A stretch of 64,000 bases of DNA from an uncultured Sphingomonas sp. GTDB lineage: Bacteria > Pseudomonadota > Alphaproteobacteria > Sphingomonadales > Sphingomonadaceae. The notes under the pieces were generated by a model, which was not told the DNA's origin, searched no databases, and was given only the letters and a program-made list of their open reading frames with translations. Each line of letters starts with the position of its first letter. The first letter of the stretch is position 1. The position numbers were made by a program, and so were the translations under genes. The stretch lies in NCBI RefSeq assembly GCF_913777625.1, contig NZ_CAJYTI010000002.1, positions 1-64,000 of the forward strand. The letters run 5' to 3'. Shown piece after piece: positions 1 to 8,896 of the stretch.

Positions 1-432
1 GACCGGGTCGATGGGCTGAAGGCGGGCGCGGACGATTATCTGTGCAAGCCCTTCTCCTTCGCCGAGCTGTCGGCGCGGATCGAGGCGTTGGTGCGCCGGT
101 CCGACCGGGCGGCGTCCGAGCCGACCCGCACCAAGTTGTCGGTCGGTGACCTTGAGATCGACCTGTTGGCGCGCACCGTGACGCGGGCGGGCAAGATCAT
201 CCCGGTCGGCGCGCGTGAGTTCAACTTGCTGGAATTCCTGGCGCGCCATGCCGGCCAAGTCGTCACCCGCACGATGATGCTGGAGAAGATCTGGAATTAC
301 CATTTCGACCCGGGTTCCAACGTGGTCGACGTCCATATCGGGCGGCTGCGGCGCAAGCTGGAGGAAGGGTTCGGCACGCCGATCCTGCACACCGTTCGCG
401 GCGCGGGTTACAGGCTGGCCGTCGAAGGGTGA
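1..432 (+). CDS. OmpR-family response regulator, 3' part
   Basis: The gene enters from before the window in frame 1, so only the last 143 residues are visible. They start near the end of the receiver domain, with the conserved lysine in CKPFSF, and contain a complete OmpR-type winged-helix DNA-binding domain. Its hallmarks are the REFNLLEFLARH helix, the VDVHIGRLRRKLE recognition helix and the TVRGAGYRL wing at the end. The stop overlaps the GTG start of the following histidine kinase by 4 bases (GTGA), so the two are translationally coupled. The inducing signal is not visible. Confidence 0.93.
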   Translation, partial: DRVDGLKAGADDYLCKPFSFAELSARIEALVRRSDRAASEPTRTKLSVGDLEIDLLARTVTRAGKIIPVGAREFNLLEFLARHAGQVVTRTMMLEKIWNYHFDPGSNVVDVHIGRLRRKLEEGFGTPILHTVRGAGYRLAVEG

Positions 433-1784
433 AGCTTCGCCTGACGATCTCGGCGCGGATCGCGCTGCTGTCGATCGCCTTGGCGCTGGTGTCCAATCTG
501 GCCCTGGTCGGTTTTATCTGGAAGCAGACCAGTGCGGACGCGGTGGCGGCGCTCCACCGCGAGATCGTCGAACAGGCCGATGCGCTGCGGGCCGTGTGGC
601 GCACGGGCGCGCTCCCGGCGCTGGCCGATGCGATCAAGGAAGCGCGCGAGCCCGGCGACGTGTCGCTGGTGCTGGCCATCTTCGATCCGCAGGGGCACCG
701 GGTGGCGGGCTATGCGCCGCGTCATCTGGCGGTGCCGCTGGCCGATACGCCGTTCCGGGTGGCGGTGCTGGGCCGCGACGGCGTATGGGCCTCGCGCGAG
801 GCGGGCTATACGCTGCATCCCATCGGTGGCGACTGGTTGCTGGTCGGGCGGCCGCTCGACCTGATCGAGGCGCAACAAGTCGCGATCGAGCGGGCGCTGG
901 CGCTGGCGGTGTTCCTGTCGCTGATGCTGGGGGTCGGCACGGGGCTGGTGCTGGCGCGCTATGTCGCGGGGCGGCTGAACACCATCGTCGCGGTGATCGA
1001 CGCGGCGGGCGAGGGCGACCTGACGCGGCGCGTGTCGCAGGTGCGCGCGGGCGACGATGAAGGCGACGCCTTCGACCGGCTGGCCGAGCGGCTGAATGCG
1101 ATGCTGGGCAAGATCGAGCAGCTGATGGCCGAACTGCGCGTCGTCACCGACAGCCTGGCGCACGACCTGCGCTCGCCGCTGGCGCGCTTGCGGACCAAGA
1201 CCGAGCAGGCGGTACTGATCGCCGACCCCGCGCAGCGCGAGGCGGCGCTGGGCGGGCTGCTGGTCGAAACCGACCTGATCATGCGCATGCTGACCATGGT
1301 GATCGAGATCAGCCGGTCCGAATCGGTGACGCGCGACCGCTTCACCCTGGCCTCGCCGGTGGAGTTGGTCGAGGAAATCGGCGAACTCTATGCGCCGGTC
1401 GCCGAGGATGCAGGGCTTCGCTTCCTGATCGAGGTCGAGGCGCGGCCCGCACCCTTGCCGCTGCACCGCGAACTGATGAGTCAGGCGCTGTCGAACCTGA
1501 TCGACAATGCGCTGAAACACGGCGCCTCGGGCGGGCAGGTGACCCTTCGGCTGAGTGACGGGGCGGAGGGCATCGTCTTCCAGGTGGAGGATCATGGTCC
1601 GGGTATCGCGGAGGCGGACCGCGCCCAGGCGCTGAAGCGGTTCGGCCGACTCGACACGGCGCGCACGACGCCGGGGGCGGGGCTGGGCATGGCGCTGATC
1701 GAGGCGGTGGCGCGGCTGCATGGCGGGCGATTCGAGCTGGGCGATAATGCACCCGGCCTGATCGCGCGGTTGATTATCCCCTAA
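429..1784 (+). CDS. sensor histidine kinase, HAMP-type
   Basis: This 451-residue inner-membrane kinase pairs with the regulator just upstream. It has a transmembrane helix at about 10-32, a small periplasmic sensor part, a second helix at about 155-178 and a HAMP linker (about 180-235). The dimerisation helix carries the phospho-accepting His245 in SLAHDLRSPL. The ATPase domain shows the N box (SNLIDNALKHG), the DxGPGI loop and a GLGMALI box. The GTG start is chosen because it overlaps the regulator stop. The receptor type resembles QseC/PmrB-like kinases, but the ligand cannot be read from the sequence. Confidence 0.93.
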   Translation: MKLRLTISARIALLSIALALVSNLALVGFIWKQTSADAVAALHREIVEQADALRAVWRTGALPALADAIKEAREPGDVSLVLAIFDPQGHRVAGYAPRHLAVPLADTPFRVAVLGRDGVWASREAGYTLHPIGGDWLLVGRPLDLIEAQQVAIERALALAVFLSLMLGVGTGLVLARYVAGRLNTIVAVIDAAGEGDLTRRVSQVRAGDDEGDAFDRLAERLNAMLGKIEQLMAELRVVTDSLAHDLRSPLARLRTKTEQAVLIADPAQREAALGGLLVETDLIMRMLTMVIEISRSESVTRDRFTLASPVELVEEIGELYAPVAEDAGLRFLIEVEARPAPLPLHRELMSQALSNLIDNALKHGASGGQVTLRLSDGAEGIVFQVEDHGPGIAEADRAQALKRFGRLDTARTTPGAGLGMALIEAVARLHGGRFELGDNAPGLIARLIIP

Positions 1785-1910
1785 ATCCTCCCCGGCACGG
1801 GGAGGGGGACCAGCGAAGCTGGTGGAGGGGGCGTGCGGCAAAGGGCGTCCTGTGTGAGGCCCCCCTCCGTCAGGCCTTCGGCCTGCCACCTCCCCGTGCC
1901 GGGGAGGATT
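1784..1910. repeat. long inverted repeat with inner hairpins
   Basis: About 22-25 bases starting AATCCTCCCCGGCACGGGG at 1784 recur as the reverse complement ending at 1910. Between them lie two further short hairpins (CAGCGAAGCTGG and CAGGCCTTCGGCCTG). It lies just after the kinase stop. It could act as a transcription end or as an extragenic palindromic element. Similar CCCCTCCC/GGGAGGGG hairpins occur at about 13.58, 15.51 and 15.59 kb. Confidence 0.8.
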
Positions 1911-1950
1911 AGGGTTGCCCCTCCCCTTCAGGGCTCTACATCCCCTCGTC

Positions 1951-2199
1951 ATGGATTCGCTTTCCCTGTTCGGCCTGGCCGCCGTGTCCTTCACCCTGGT
2001 CTGTTACGCGATGGAATCGGGCGCGCACTGGTGGACATTGGGCTTCGTGCTCGGTTGTATCGCAGGCTCGGCCTATGGCTTTCTCCAGGGAGCTTGGCCG
2101 TTCGGGGTGGTCGAGATCGTCTGGGCGATCGTGTCCTTTCGCCGCTGGCTGACGCTCCGGCGGCTGCAATCGACGAAGTTTGCGGAACCGATCGCTTGA
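1951..2199 (+). CDS. small hypothetical membrane protein
   Basis: An 82-residue protein beginning MDSLSLFGLAAVSF, with two or three hydrophobic helices (about 5-22, 27-45 and 50-65) and a basic end (RRWLTLRRLQ). I do not recognise a named family with certainty. A TTG at 1915 in the same frame would add 12 residues, but it falls on the edge of the repeat, so the ATG is preferred. The stop codon overlaps the -35 box of the ribosomal protein promoter. Confidence 0.6.
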   Translation: MDSLSLFGLAAVSFTLVCYAMESGAHWWTLGFVLGCIAGSAYGFLQGAWPFGVVEIVWAIVSFRRWLTLRRLQSTKFAEPIA

Positions 2200-2224
2200 C
2201 AGGGTGTTGCGCGGGCCGTAACTG
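2196..2224 (+). promoter_or_regulatory. predicted sigma-70-type promoter for rpsM-rpsK-rpoA
   Basis: TTGACA at 2196-2201 is followed after exactly 17 bases by TAACTG at 2219-2224. It lies about 130 bases before the rpsM start. The -35 box is perfect and the -10 box is weaker. The long leader leaves room for translational feedback, but no structure is assigned. Confidence 0.5.
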
Positions 2225-2355
2225 ACCGTCCTTCCAACACTCCCGATGGACGACGTGCGATTTGCGTGCGTCGCTATCGTGCGTGGGGGGCCATCGCGTT
2301 GAGATGGAGCATGTGCGGCCATGCCATGCTCCGTGGAGCTAGGAGAACAAGTTTC

Positions 2356-2724
2356 ATGGCACGTATTGCGGGTGTCAACCTCCCGACCAACAAGCGCGTA
2401 TTGATCGCGCTGACCTATATCCACGGCATCGGTCCGGCCAAGGCGAAGCAGATCGCCGCCAAGCTGAACATCGCTGCCGATCGTCGCGTCCAGGACCTGT
2501 CGGATCAGGAAGTTCTCCAGATCCGTGAGACCATCGACGCCGATCACACGGTGGAAGGCGATCTCCGTCGCGAGACCGCGATGAACATCAAGCGCCTGAT
2601 GGACCTGGCCTGCTATCGCGGCCTGCGTCACCGCAAGGGCCTGCCGGTCCGCGGCCAGCGCACGCACACCAATGCGCGCACCCGCAAGGGCAAGGCCAAG
2701 CCGATCGCCGGCAAGAAGAAGTAA
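2356..2724 (+). CDS. rpsM: 30S ribosomal protein S13
   Basis: A 122-residue protein of normal S13 length. It begins [15 protein letters not shown] and ends in the basic tail [15 protein letters not shown] that reaches the subunit bridge region. It contains the HIGPAKA-type helix-two-turn-helix (here [12 protein letters not shown]) and [16 protein letters not shown]. The ATG at 2356 is chosen over upstream in-frame starts because AGGAG stands 10 bases before it and because the product starts at the family's usual residue. It is the first gene of a three-gene run with rpsK and rpoA. Confidence 0.98.
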   Translation: MARIAGVNLPTNKRVLIALTYIHGIGPAKAKQIAAKLNIAADRRVQDLSDQEVLQIRETIDADHTVEGDLRRETAMNIKRLMDLACYRGLRHRKGLPVRGQRTHTNARTRKGKAKPIAGKKK

Positions 2725-2803
2725 GCTGCGCTCCCCAGCGCGCTCTTCTTTCCCCGAGGCCCAGCGCCTCCAGGCACCAAGCTTCTAGGTCAGGAATTTC
2801 CAT

Positions 2804-3193
2804 ATGGCACGTGAACCGCAGCGTATTCGCCGTCGCGAACGCAAGAACATCACCGCCGGCGTCGCGCATGTGAACGCCAGCTTCAATAACACCATGATCA
2901 CCATCACCGACGCGCAGGGCAACGCGATCAGCTGGTCCTCGGCCGGCATGATGGGCTTCAAGGGCTCGCGCAAGTCGACCCCGTACGCCGCGCAGGTCGC
3001 CGCCGAAGACGCCGGCCGCAAGGCCGCCGAGCACGGCGTTCGTACCCTCGAGGTCGAAGTCAAGGGTCCGGGTTCGGGCCGCGAGTCGGCGCTCCGCGCG
3101 CTGCAGGCGGTCGGCTTCCAGATCACCTCGATCCGCGACGTGACCCCGATCCCGCACAACGGCGTCCGTCCCTCGAAGCGTCGTCGCGTCTGA
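2804..3193 (+). CDS. rpsK: 30S ribosomal protein S11
   Basis: A 129-residue S11, the platform protein that contacts the 3' end of 16S rRNA and the Shine-Dalgarno helix. Diagnostic stretches are [38 protein letters not shown] and the C-terminal [13 protein letters not shown]. An AGGAA ribosome-binding site precedes the ATG. It lies between rpsM and rpoA, the usual alpha-operon order for alphaproteobacteria. Confidence 0.98.
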   Translation: MAREPQRIRRRERKNITAGVAHVNASFNNTMITITDAQGNAISWSSAGMMGFKGSRKSTPYAAQVAAEDAGRKAAEHGVRTLEVEVKGPGSGRESALRALQAVGFQITSIRDVTPIPHNGVRPSKRRRV

Positions 3194-3292
3194 TACGTCC
3201 TGCTGGCGCCGCAGGCCCTGAGGCGGGTCTGCGGTCCTGCAGTAGTTACCTGGCGGGGGAAGCCTCACCTCCGCCCAACATGAGGAAAGCCC

Positions 3293-4360
3293 GTGTCGGT
3301 CAACGCTAAGAACTGGCAGGAACTCAAGAAGCCCAACGGCCTCGAGAAGAAGCCCGGTGGCGATCCCAAGCGGAAGTCGACGTTCGTCGCCGAGCCGCTG
3401 GAGCGTGGCTTCGGCCTCACGCTCGGCAACGCGCTGCGTCGTGTGCTGCTGTCGTCGCTGCAGGGCGCGGCGGTCACCTCGATCAAGATCGAGAACGTGC
3501 TGCACGAATTCTCGTCGCTCGCCGGCGTGCGCGAGGACGTGACCGACATCGTCCTCAACGTCAAGCAGATCGCGCTCAAGATGCAGGGCGAAGGTCCCAA
3601 GCGTCTGCAGCTGTCGGCCACTGGCCCGGCGGAAGTGAAGGCGGGTGACATCGCGGTTTCGGGCGACATCGAAGTGATGAACCCCGAGCTGGTGATCTGC
3701 CACCTCGACGACGGCGCGACCCTGAACATGGAACTGACCGCGGACGTGGGCAAGGGCTATGTGCCCGCTGCCGCGAACCGCCCGGCCGATGCGCCGATCG
3801 GCCTGATCCCGGTCGATGCGCTGTTCAGCCCGGTCCGGCAGGTCTCGTACAAGGTCGAGAACACCCGCGTCGGCCAGGAGCTCGATTACGACAAGCTCAC
3901 GCTGACCGTCGAGACCGACGGCACGGTGACCCCGGAGGACTCGCTGGCCTATGCCGCGCGGATCCTGCAGGACCAGCTGGCGCTGTTCGTCCACTTCGAC
4001 GATTCGTCGATCACCCGGGCAGCCCCGGTCGGCATGGCGCCGGCAGCGGCGCCGGCGGAAGGTGGCGCGGGCGATGCCGCGCAGATCAACCGCTACCTGC
4101 TCAAGAAGGTCGACGAGCTCGAGCTTTCGGTCCGCTCGGCCAACTGCCTCAAGAACGACAACATCATCTATATCGGCGATCTGGTCCAGAAGACCGAAGC
4201 CGAGATGCTGCGCACGCCGAACTTCGGCCGCAAGTCGCTCAACGAGATCAAGGAAGTCCTCTCCAGCATGGGCCTGCGCCTGGGCATGGAAATCCCGGGC
4301 TGGCCGCCCGAGAACATCGAGGAAATGGCCAAGAAGCTCGAACAGGAGATCATGGGCTGA
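3293..4360 (+). CDS. rpoA: DNA-directed RNA polymerase alpha subunit
   Basis: A 355-residue alpha subunit with a GTG start preceded by GAGGAAA. The N-terminal dimerisation domain (about 25-240) contains [20 protein letters not shown]. An alanine-rich linker ([15 protein letters not shown]) follows. The C-terminal domain (about 260-335) has the [13 protein letters not shown] and [12 protein letters not shown] motifs that bind UP elements and activators. A terminator follows directly, so rpoA is the last gene of this transcript. Confidence 0.98.
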   Translation: MSVNAKNWQELKKPNGLEKKPGGDPKRKSTFVAEPLERGFGLTLGNALRRVLLSSLQGAAVTSIKIENVLHEFSSLAGVREDVTDIVLNVKQIALKMQGEGPKRLQLSATGPAEVKAGDIAVSGDIEVMNPELVICHLDDGATLNMELTADVGKGYVPAAANRPADAPIGLIPVDALFSPVRQVSYKVENTRVGQELDYDKLTLTVETDGTVTPEDSLAYAARILQDQLALFVHFDDSSITRAAPVGMAPAAAPAEGGAGDAAQINRYLLKKVDELELSVRSANCLKNDNIIYIGDLVQKTEAEMLRTPNFGRKSLNEIKEVLSSMGLRLGMEIPGWPPENIEEMAKKLEQEIMG

Positions 4361-4390
4361 GCCCATCTCCGCTTCGGCTGAAGGTACAGA

Positions 4391-4422
4391 AGGGGCTCCG
4401 TAGCGATGCGGGGCCCTTTTTC
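4391..4422 (+). terminator. rho-independent terminator after rpoA
   Basis: The stem GGGCTCCG/CGGGGCCC (one G-T pair) is closed by an 8-base loop and followed by a T-rich run. It separates rpoA from the two genes downstream. Confidence 0.85.
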
Positions 4423-4467
4423 GTTGCAGCGCTTGTGCGCGGCTGCAGGTGGGATATCCATTGAAGG

Positions 4468-4911
4468 ATGGCGCGACTCCGCTTCCTTCTGCTTGCCCTT
4501 GGCGCGATTGTCGCTGCGGAGGCGCTGTTCCGGCTGGTCAACGACTTGCCCGTCGACGGCATCTGGTTGTTACGACGCATGACGGTCTACATGGTGCCGT
4601 CATCGATCTCGCTTTTCGCCGGCTCGGACAGAGCACGTCCGGGCCTATTTGTGGGTCTGGTCGCCATGGCGATGGGCGGCGCGGGTGTGGTGATCTTCGG
4701 ATGGCGTGCAGCAGACGCGATCTGGCGCGGCGAGCTTCTCGTGTCGGATCGGCCCAAGCTGTATTCCGGCCTGACGACCAACCCCGTTGGTTTCGAGGTC
4801 GGTGTGGGGTTTCTGGCTCTTGCGGTCCTGGCGAGTCTGGCTTTCCTTATCGGGGGTGCGAAGATAATCGCGGTGGCCAGGAAACGGCGGTTTTCAGGGC
4901 CTGGCGCTTGA
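4468..4911 (+). CDS. hypothetical membrane protein between rpoA and rplQ
   Basis: A 147-residue protein with a hydrophobic N-terminus ([17 protein letters not shown]) and likely membrane helices at about 5-22, 55-80 and 110-135, then a basic tail. No known domain is recognised. It sits between the rpoA terminator and rplQ, where most bacteria have rplQ directly after rpoA. It may be an insertion into the operon. Base usage is a little less GC-rich than the ribosomal genes. Confidence 0.6.
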   Translation: MARLRFLLLALGAIVAAEALFRLVNDLPVDGIWLLRRMTVYMVPSSISLFAGSDRARPGLFVGLVAMAMGGAGVVIFGWRAADAIWRGELLVSDRPKLYSGLTTNPVGFEVGVGFLALAVLASLAFLIGGAKIIAVARKRRFSGPGA

Positions 4912-5041
4912 CTCTCGGTGGGAATTTCGCTTTTAGCCAGCGCTTCACGGCATCGTGAGTCGGGTTTTGGGCGGTGGCCCTGTTTCACCGCCTGGTCGGC
5001 AGTACCTTGAACGGCTGCCGGACGAACGAAAGGATTGAATC

Positions 5042-5464
5042 ATGCGCCATCGTGTAGGCGGTCGTAAGCTGCAGCGTACCTCGGCCCATCGCGCGGCTCT
5101 GTTCCGCAACATGTCGGCCGCGCTGATCAAGCACGAGCAGATCACCACCACCGTCGCCAAGGCGAAGGAACTGCGTCCGTACGTCGAGAAGCTCGTCACC
5201 CTCGCCAAGAAGGGTGGCCTTTCGAACCGTCGTCTGGCGCACGCCCGCCTGCTGGACGACGCCCAGCTGGTGAAGCTGTTCGACGTGCTGGCCGCGCGCT
5301 ATGCCGATCGCAACGGCGGCTACACTCGCATCATCAAGGCCGGCATCCGCGCCTCGGACGCGTCGCCGATGGCGATCATCGAGTTCGTCGACCGCGACGT
5401 CTCGGCCAAGGGCCAGGATTCGGGTCCGGTGCTCTCGGACGAGGATTTCGACGAAGCCGCCTGA
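5042..5464 (+). CDS. rplQ: 50S ribosomal protein L17
   Basis: A 140-residue L17 that begins [19 protein letters not shown], the family's signature start, and has the core [26 protein letters not shown]. An AAAGGA site precedes the ATG. L17 lines the exit-tunnel side of the large subunit. It is cut off from rpoA by a terminator and the membrane protein gene, so it probably has its own promoter or depends on that of its neighbour. Confidence 0.98.
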   Translation: MRHRVGGRKLQRTSAHRAALFRNMSAALIKHEQITTTVAKAKELRPYVEKLVTLAKKGGLSNRRLAHARLLDDAQLVKLFDVLAARYADRNGGYTRIIKAGIRASDASPMAIIEFVDRDVSAKGQDSGPVLSDEDFDEAA

Positions 5465-5492
5465 TCGGCACGTCGTTCGAACCGAACAAGGG

Positions 5493-5525
5493 AAGGGCGG
5501 TCGCAGCAGCGGCCGCCCTTTTCGT
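5493..5525 (+). terminator. rho-independent terminator after rplQ
   Basis: A perfect 8-bp stem AAGGGCGG/CCGCCCTT, a 12-base loop that is itself partly complementary, and a T-rich tail. Confidence 0.85.
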
Positions 5526-5647
5526 TTGCCCAGTTTTGCTTGCAGACCGCGAAGTTTCGTTTCGCTTGCAGTTTCACTGCGCCACCCCATCTCCGCGCCC
5601 GAACGACAAGGCTGCGCTGCCTCGACTGGCGGCGCTGGAGACCTACC

Positions 5648-5776
5648 ATGACTCGCAACTCCAAACGGGCGCGCACGGCCGCGCCGGTCGATATCGGCGC
5701 CTGGATCGCGGCGCTCCTGGCGCTTTCTCCGCTCGCCGTCTTCGCCTGGGCGATCGAGACCAACGGTCTGGCTTGA
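5648..5776 (+). CDS. 42-residue single-span membrane peptide
   Basis: MTRNSKRARTAAPVDIG is followed by one hydrophobic helix (AWIAALLALSPLAVFAWAI) and a four-residue end. The basic N-terminus suggests that end stays in the cytoplasm. No strong ribosome-binding site is visible. It lies between the rplQ terminator and the oligopeptidase gene. Function unknown. Confidence 0.4.
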   Translation: MTRNSKRARTAAPVDIGAWIAALLALSPLAVFAWAIETNGLA

Positions 5777-5826
5777 GCCGCCGGGCAGGGCTGCCTAGGG
5801 TGGCTGCATTCTCAGGGAGCCCTTGA

Positions 5827-7968
5827 ATGCGCCGTGCATTGATCCTGCCGCTGCTGCTTGCCAGCCCCGCCTACGCCCAGACCACCAAGCCGGAGACGAC
5901 CGCGCCGATGACCAAGTTCGCCTATCCCGACACCCGCCGCGTCGATGTGGTGGACGAGCAGTTCGGGGTGAAGGTCGCCGATCCCTATCGCTGGCTGGAA
6001 AACGACGTCCGCAATGACAAGGAAGTCGCCGCCTGGGTCGAGGCCGAGAACAAGGTGACCGACGCCTATCTGGCGACGCTGCCGGGCCGCGACGCGTTCA
6101 AGGCGCGGATCAAGCAGCTGTTCGATTACGAGCGCTTCGGCGTGCCCGAGCAGAAGGGCGGCCATTATTTCTACGCGCACAACAGCGGCCTGCAGAACCA
6201 GGCGGTGCTGTTTGTGCGCGATGGCCTGAACGGGCAGGGACGGGTGCTGATCGATCCCAATGGCTGGTCGAAGGACGGCGCGACTGCGCTCGCCGAATGG
6301 CTGCCGAGCGAGGACGGCAAGCTGCTCGCCTATTCGATCCAGGACGGCGGCACCGACTGGCGCACGATCAAGGTGCTCGACGTCGCGACCGGCAAGGACA
6401 CCGGCGACACGGTGAGCTGGGCCAAGTTCACCATGGGGGTGAGCTGGGCCAAGGACGGCAGCGGCTTCTTCTATTCGCGCTATCCCGAGCCGGCGGCGGA
6501 TGCCAAGTTCCAGGCGCTGAACGAGAACCACCGGGTCTATTTCCACAAGCTCGGCACGCCGCAGAGCGCGGACCGGCTGGTCTATGAGACGCCGGACACG
6601 CCGAAGCGAAGCCATTATGCCGGCATCACCGACGATGGCCGCTATCTGGTGATCACCACCAGCGAGGGGACGGACAACAAGAACCTCGTCCACATCGTCG
6701 ATCTGAAGGATCCCGCAGGCAAGGCGAAGACCGTCATCGGCACGCTGACGAATGACTGGTCGCCGATCGGCAATGTCGGCACCAAGTTCTGGTTCGCGAC
6801 CGATGCGGGTGCGCCGCGCCAGCGCATCGTCACCATCGACCTCGCCGATCCTGCGCTGACGCCGCACGAGGTGGTGCCCGAACAGAAAGAGACGCTGGCC
6901 GGCCAGTCGATCGTCGGCGACCGGCTGATCCTCAGCTACATGGTCGATGCCGCCACCGAGGTGCGCCGCTACACGCTCGACGGCAAGCCCGACGGCAAGG
7001 TGGCGCTGCCGGGCATCGGCACCGCCAGCGGCTTTGGCGGGCACCCGCATGACGGCGAGACCTTCTTCGCCTTCACCAGCTTCAACTATCCGACGACGAT
7101 CTTTCGCTACGACGTGAAGACCGGCAAGGCCGAGCCTTGGGCGCAGCCGAAGGTGGCGTTCGACCCGCAGGACTATGCGGTCGAGCAGCGCTTCTACGCC
7201 TCGAAGGACGGCACGCGCGTCCCGATGTTCATCGTCAAGAAGAAGAGCGTCACGGGGCCCGCGCCCACGATCCTCTACGGCTATGGCGGGTTCAACATCC
7301 CGATCACGCCGGGCTTCTCGGCCGGGCGGCTCGCCTGGCTGGAGCAGGGCGGCGTCTATGTCGTCGCGAACATCCGCGGCGGCGGCGAATATGGCAAGGC
7401 GTGGCACGATGGCGGCCGCCTCGCCAACAAGCAGAATGTGTTCGACGATTTCATCGCGGCGGGCGAATTCCTGATCCAGCAGGGCGTGACCGGCAAGGGC
7501 CAGCTGGCGATCCAGGGCGGATCGAACGGCGGTCTGCTGGTCGGCGCGGTCACCAACCAGCGCCCGGACCTGTTCGGGGCGGCGCTGCCGGCGGTGGGCG
7601 TGATGGACATGACCCGTTTCGACCGGTTCACCGCCGGCCGCTACTGGGTGGACGACTATGGCTATCCGTCGAAGGAAGCGGATTTCAAGCGGCTCTACGC
7701 CTATTCGCCCTATCACAACATCAAGAGCGGCGTGGACTATCCGGCGATCCTGGTGAGCACGGCGGATACCGACGACCGCGTCGTTCCCGGGCACAGCTTC
7801 AAATACACCGCGGCGCTGCAGCATGCGCAGATCGGCGACAGGCCCCACCTGATCCGCATCGAGACGCGCGCCGGCCATGGCTCGGGCAAGCCGACCGACA
7901 AGGTGATCGAGGAAACCGCCGACACCTGGGCGTTCGCCGCCAAGTGGACGGGGCTGGCGATCCGCTGA
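5827..7968 (+). CDS. secreted prolyl oligopeptidase (S9A family)
   Basis: A 713-residue serine peptidase that cleaves after proline in short peptides. A signal peptide (about 1-18, ending AYA-Q) sends it to the periplasm. A seven-bladed propeller region (about 90-450) precedes the alpha/beta-hydrolase domain. The nucleophile is Ser566 in GGSNGG, the acid is in TADTDDRVVP (about 649-650), and the base is His684 in RAGHG. GYGGFNIP forms the oxyanion-side loop. Length is normal for the family. AGGGAG precedes the ATG. It appears to be a single-gene unit. Confidence 0.96.
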   Translation: MRRALILPLLLASPAYAQTTKPETTAPMTKFAYPDTRRVDVVDEQFGVKVADPYRWLENDVRNDKEVAAWVEAENKVTDAYLATLPGRDAFKARIKQLFDYERFGVPEQKGGHYFYAHNSGLQNQAVLFVRDGLNGQGRVLIDPNGWSKDGATALAEWLPSEDGKLLAYSIQDGGTDWRTIKVLDVATGKDTGDTVSWAKFTMGVSWAKDGSGFFYSRYPEPAADAKFQALNENHRVYFHKLGTPQSADRLVYETPDTPKRSHYAGITDDGRYLVITTSEGTDNKNLVHIVDLKDPAGKAKTVIGTLTNDWSPIGNVGTKFWFATDAGAPRQRIVTIDLADPALTPHEVVPEQKETLAGQSIVGDRLILSYMVDAATEVRRYTLDGKPDGKVALPGIGTASGFGGHPHDGETFFAFTSFNYPTTIFRYDVKTGKAEPWAQPKVAFDPQDYAVEQRFYASKDGTRVPMFIVKKKSVTGPAPTILYGYGGFNIPITPGFSAGRLAWLEQGGVYVVANIRGGGEYGKAWHDGGRLANKQNVFDDFIAAGEFLIQQGVTGKGQLAIQGGSNGGLLVGAVTNQRPDLFGAALPAVGVMDMTRFDRFTAGRYWVDDYGYPSKEADFKRLYAYSPYHNIKSGVDYPAILVSTADTDDRVVPGHSFKYTAALQHAQIGDRPHLIRIETRAGHGSGKPTDKVIEETADTWAFAAKWTGLAIR

Positions 7969-8022
7969 CGCGTTGGCCGGGCTGCTGCCGTTGCGGGGAC
8001 GCGGCCCGGCCGGTGCAACCCC

Positions 8023-8784
8023 TTAGGGGTTGTGAACGTCGGTGGAAGCCCAAGCCTTTTGGAGGTTCTTCCAATAATCGCCGCCATCCTTCATCGGCAC
8101 ATTGGCGGCGCCGAAATCATAGGTGTTGAGCGTGGCCTTCGCCGGTGCGGGAAGGCGGTCCCAGCTGATCAGCGGCTGGGTGCGGCCGTTGTCGAGCGTG
8201 GGATCGATGACGTGATCGGCGAAACCGAGATAGGTGGCATGGTAGGTCAGCCGCGGGTGCATGCCGTTGGTCAGATAGCCGGTGGCGCCCATGAAGAGCG
8301 GCGGGTTGGTGTTCACCGAATATTTGCCGTGGGTTGAATAATTGACCTTCACGATCTTGGCACCGACATAGCAGCCTTCGGTCCACACTACGATGCTTTC
8401 CCAGTCATGCCGGTGGCCACCGAATGCGCCGAGATAGTTGGGCGGCTGGTCCTTGGGGAAATAATAGGCATACATGATCGCGCACTTGTTGTAATATTCG
8501 GCCATGCGCGAATAGACTTGGCCGTTGGTGCCGCGACAATGGCCGTCCGGCGCCCCCGACGGATACAGTCCGCCGCTAACGTTACCCCATTGGTCCACCG
8601 CCGGATAGTTGTTGCAGGCATCCGGGCCGTCGGCGATCATCGGCTGGTAATAGAATTCCACCGCCGATGCATTGGCGGCGATCTGTCGTACCTTGTCATG
8701 ATCCAGCACATCGGCTGCTGCCGGCGTTGCGGCGACCAGGGCGAGCCCCATGACCAGGCAATCGGAAGCACGTCTCCACTGCAT
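8023..8784 (-). CDS. NPP1/Nep1-like (necrosis-inducing) protein
   Basis: A 253-residue secreted protein with a signal peptide (about 1-25, ending AAA-D). It carries the NLP family heptapeptide GHRHDWE at residues 123-129, the metal-binding motif that is needed for cytolysis of plant cells in characterised members. Four cysteines are visible between residues 57 and 101 (two of them, Cys83 and Cys101, flank the GTNGQVYS segment), suggesting disulfides. The ATG at 8784 has a GGGAGG site at the right distance. A longer frame upstream lacks this. NLPs are best known from oomycetes, fungi and some plant-associated bacteria. Whether this one is toxic cannot be told from sequence. Confidence 0.9.
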   Translation of the reverse strand: MQWRRASDCLVMGLALVAATPAAADVLDHDKVRQIAANASAVEFYYQPMIADGPDACNNYPAVDQWGNVSGGLYPSGAPDGHCRGTNGQVYSRMAEYYNKCAIMYAYYFPKDQPPNYLGAFGGHRHDWESIVVWTEGCYVGAKIVKVNYSTHGKYSVNTNPPLFMGATGYLTNGMHPRLTYHATYLGFADHVIDPTLDNGRTQPLISWDRLPAPAKATLNTYDFGAANVPMKDGGDYWKNLQKAWASTDVHNP

Positions 8785-8870
8785 TCTAAGCCTCCCCGAA
8801 AGGTTCGTGACCGGGATAGCGCGGTCTCCCGGGGAGAGCGTGCGCGCGGCATCGCGGGGACGTGAATCTG

Positions 8871-8882
8871 AAAATATATTTT
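8871..8882. promoter_or_regulatory. AT-rich palindrome in divergent promoter region
   Basis: AAAATATATTTT is a perfect 12-bp palindrome in otherwise GC-rich DNA. It lies between the divergent NLP gene and the HExxH gene. It may be a promoter core or a regulator site. Nothing more specific is supported. Confidence 0.3.
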
Positions 8883-8896
8883 GATATGAACTATTT

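Noticed and set aside
408..1994. Long minus-strand open frame of 528 codons
   Set aside because: It is the antisense shadow of the histidine kinase; its residues are dominated by R, Q, H and P and no domain is visible.
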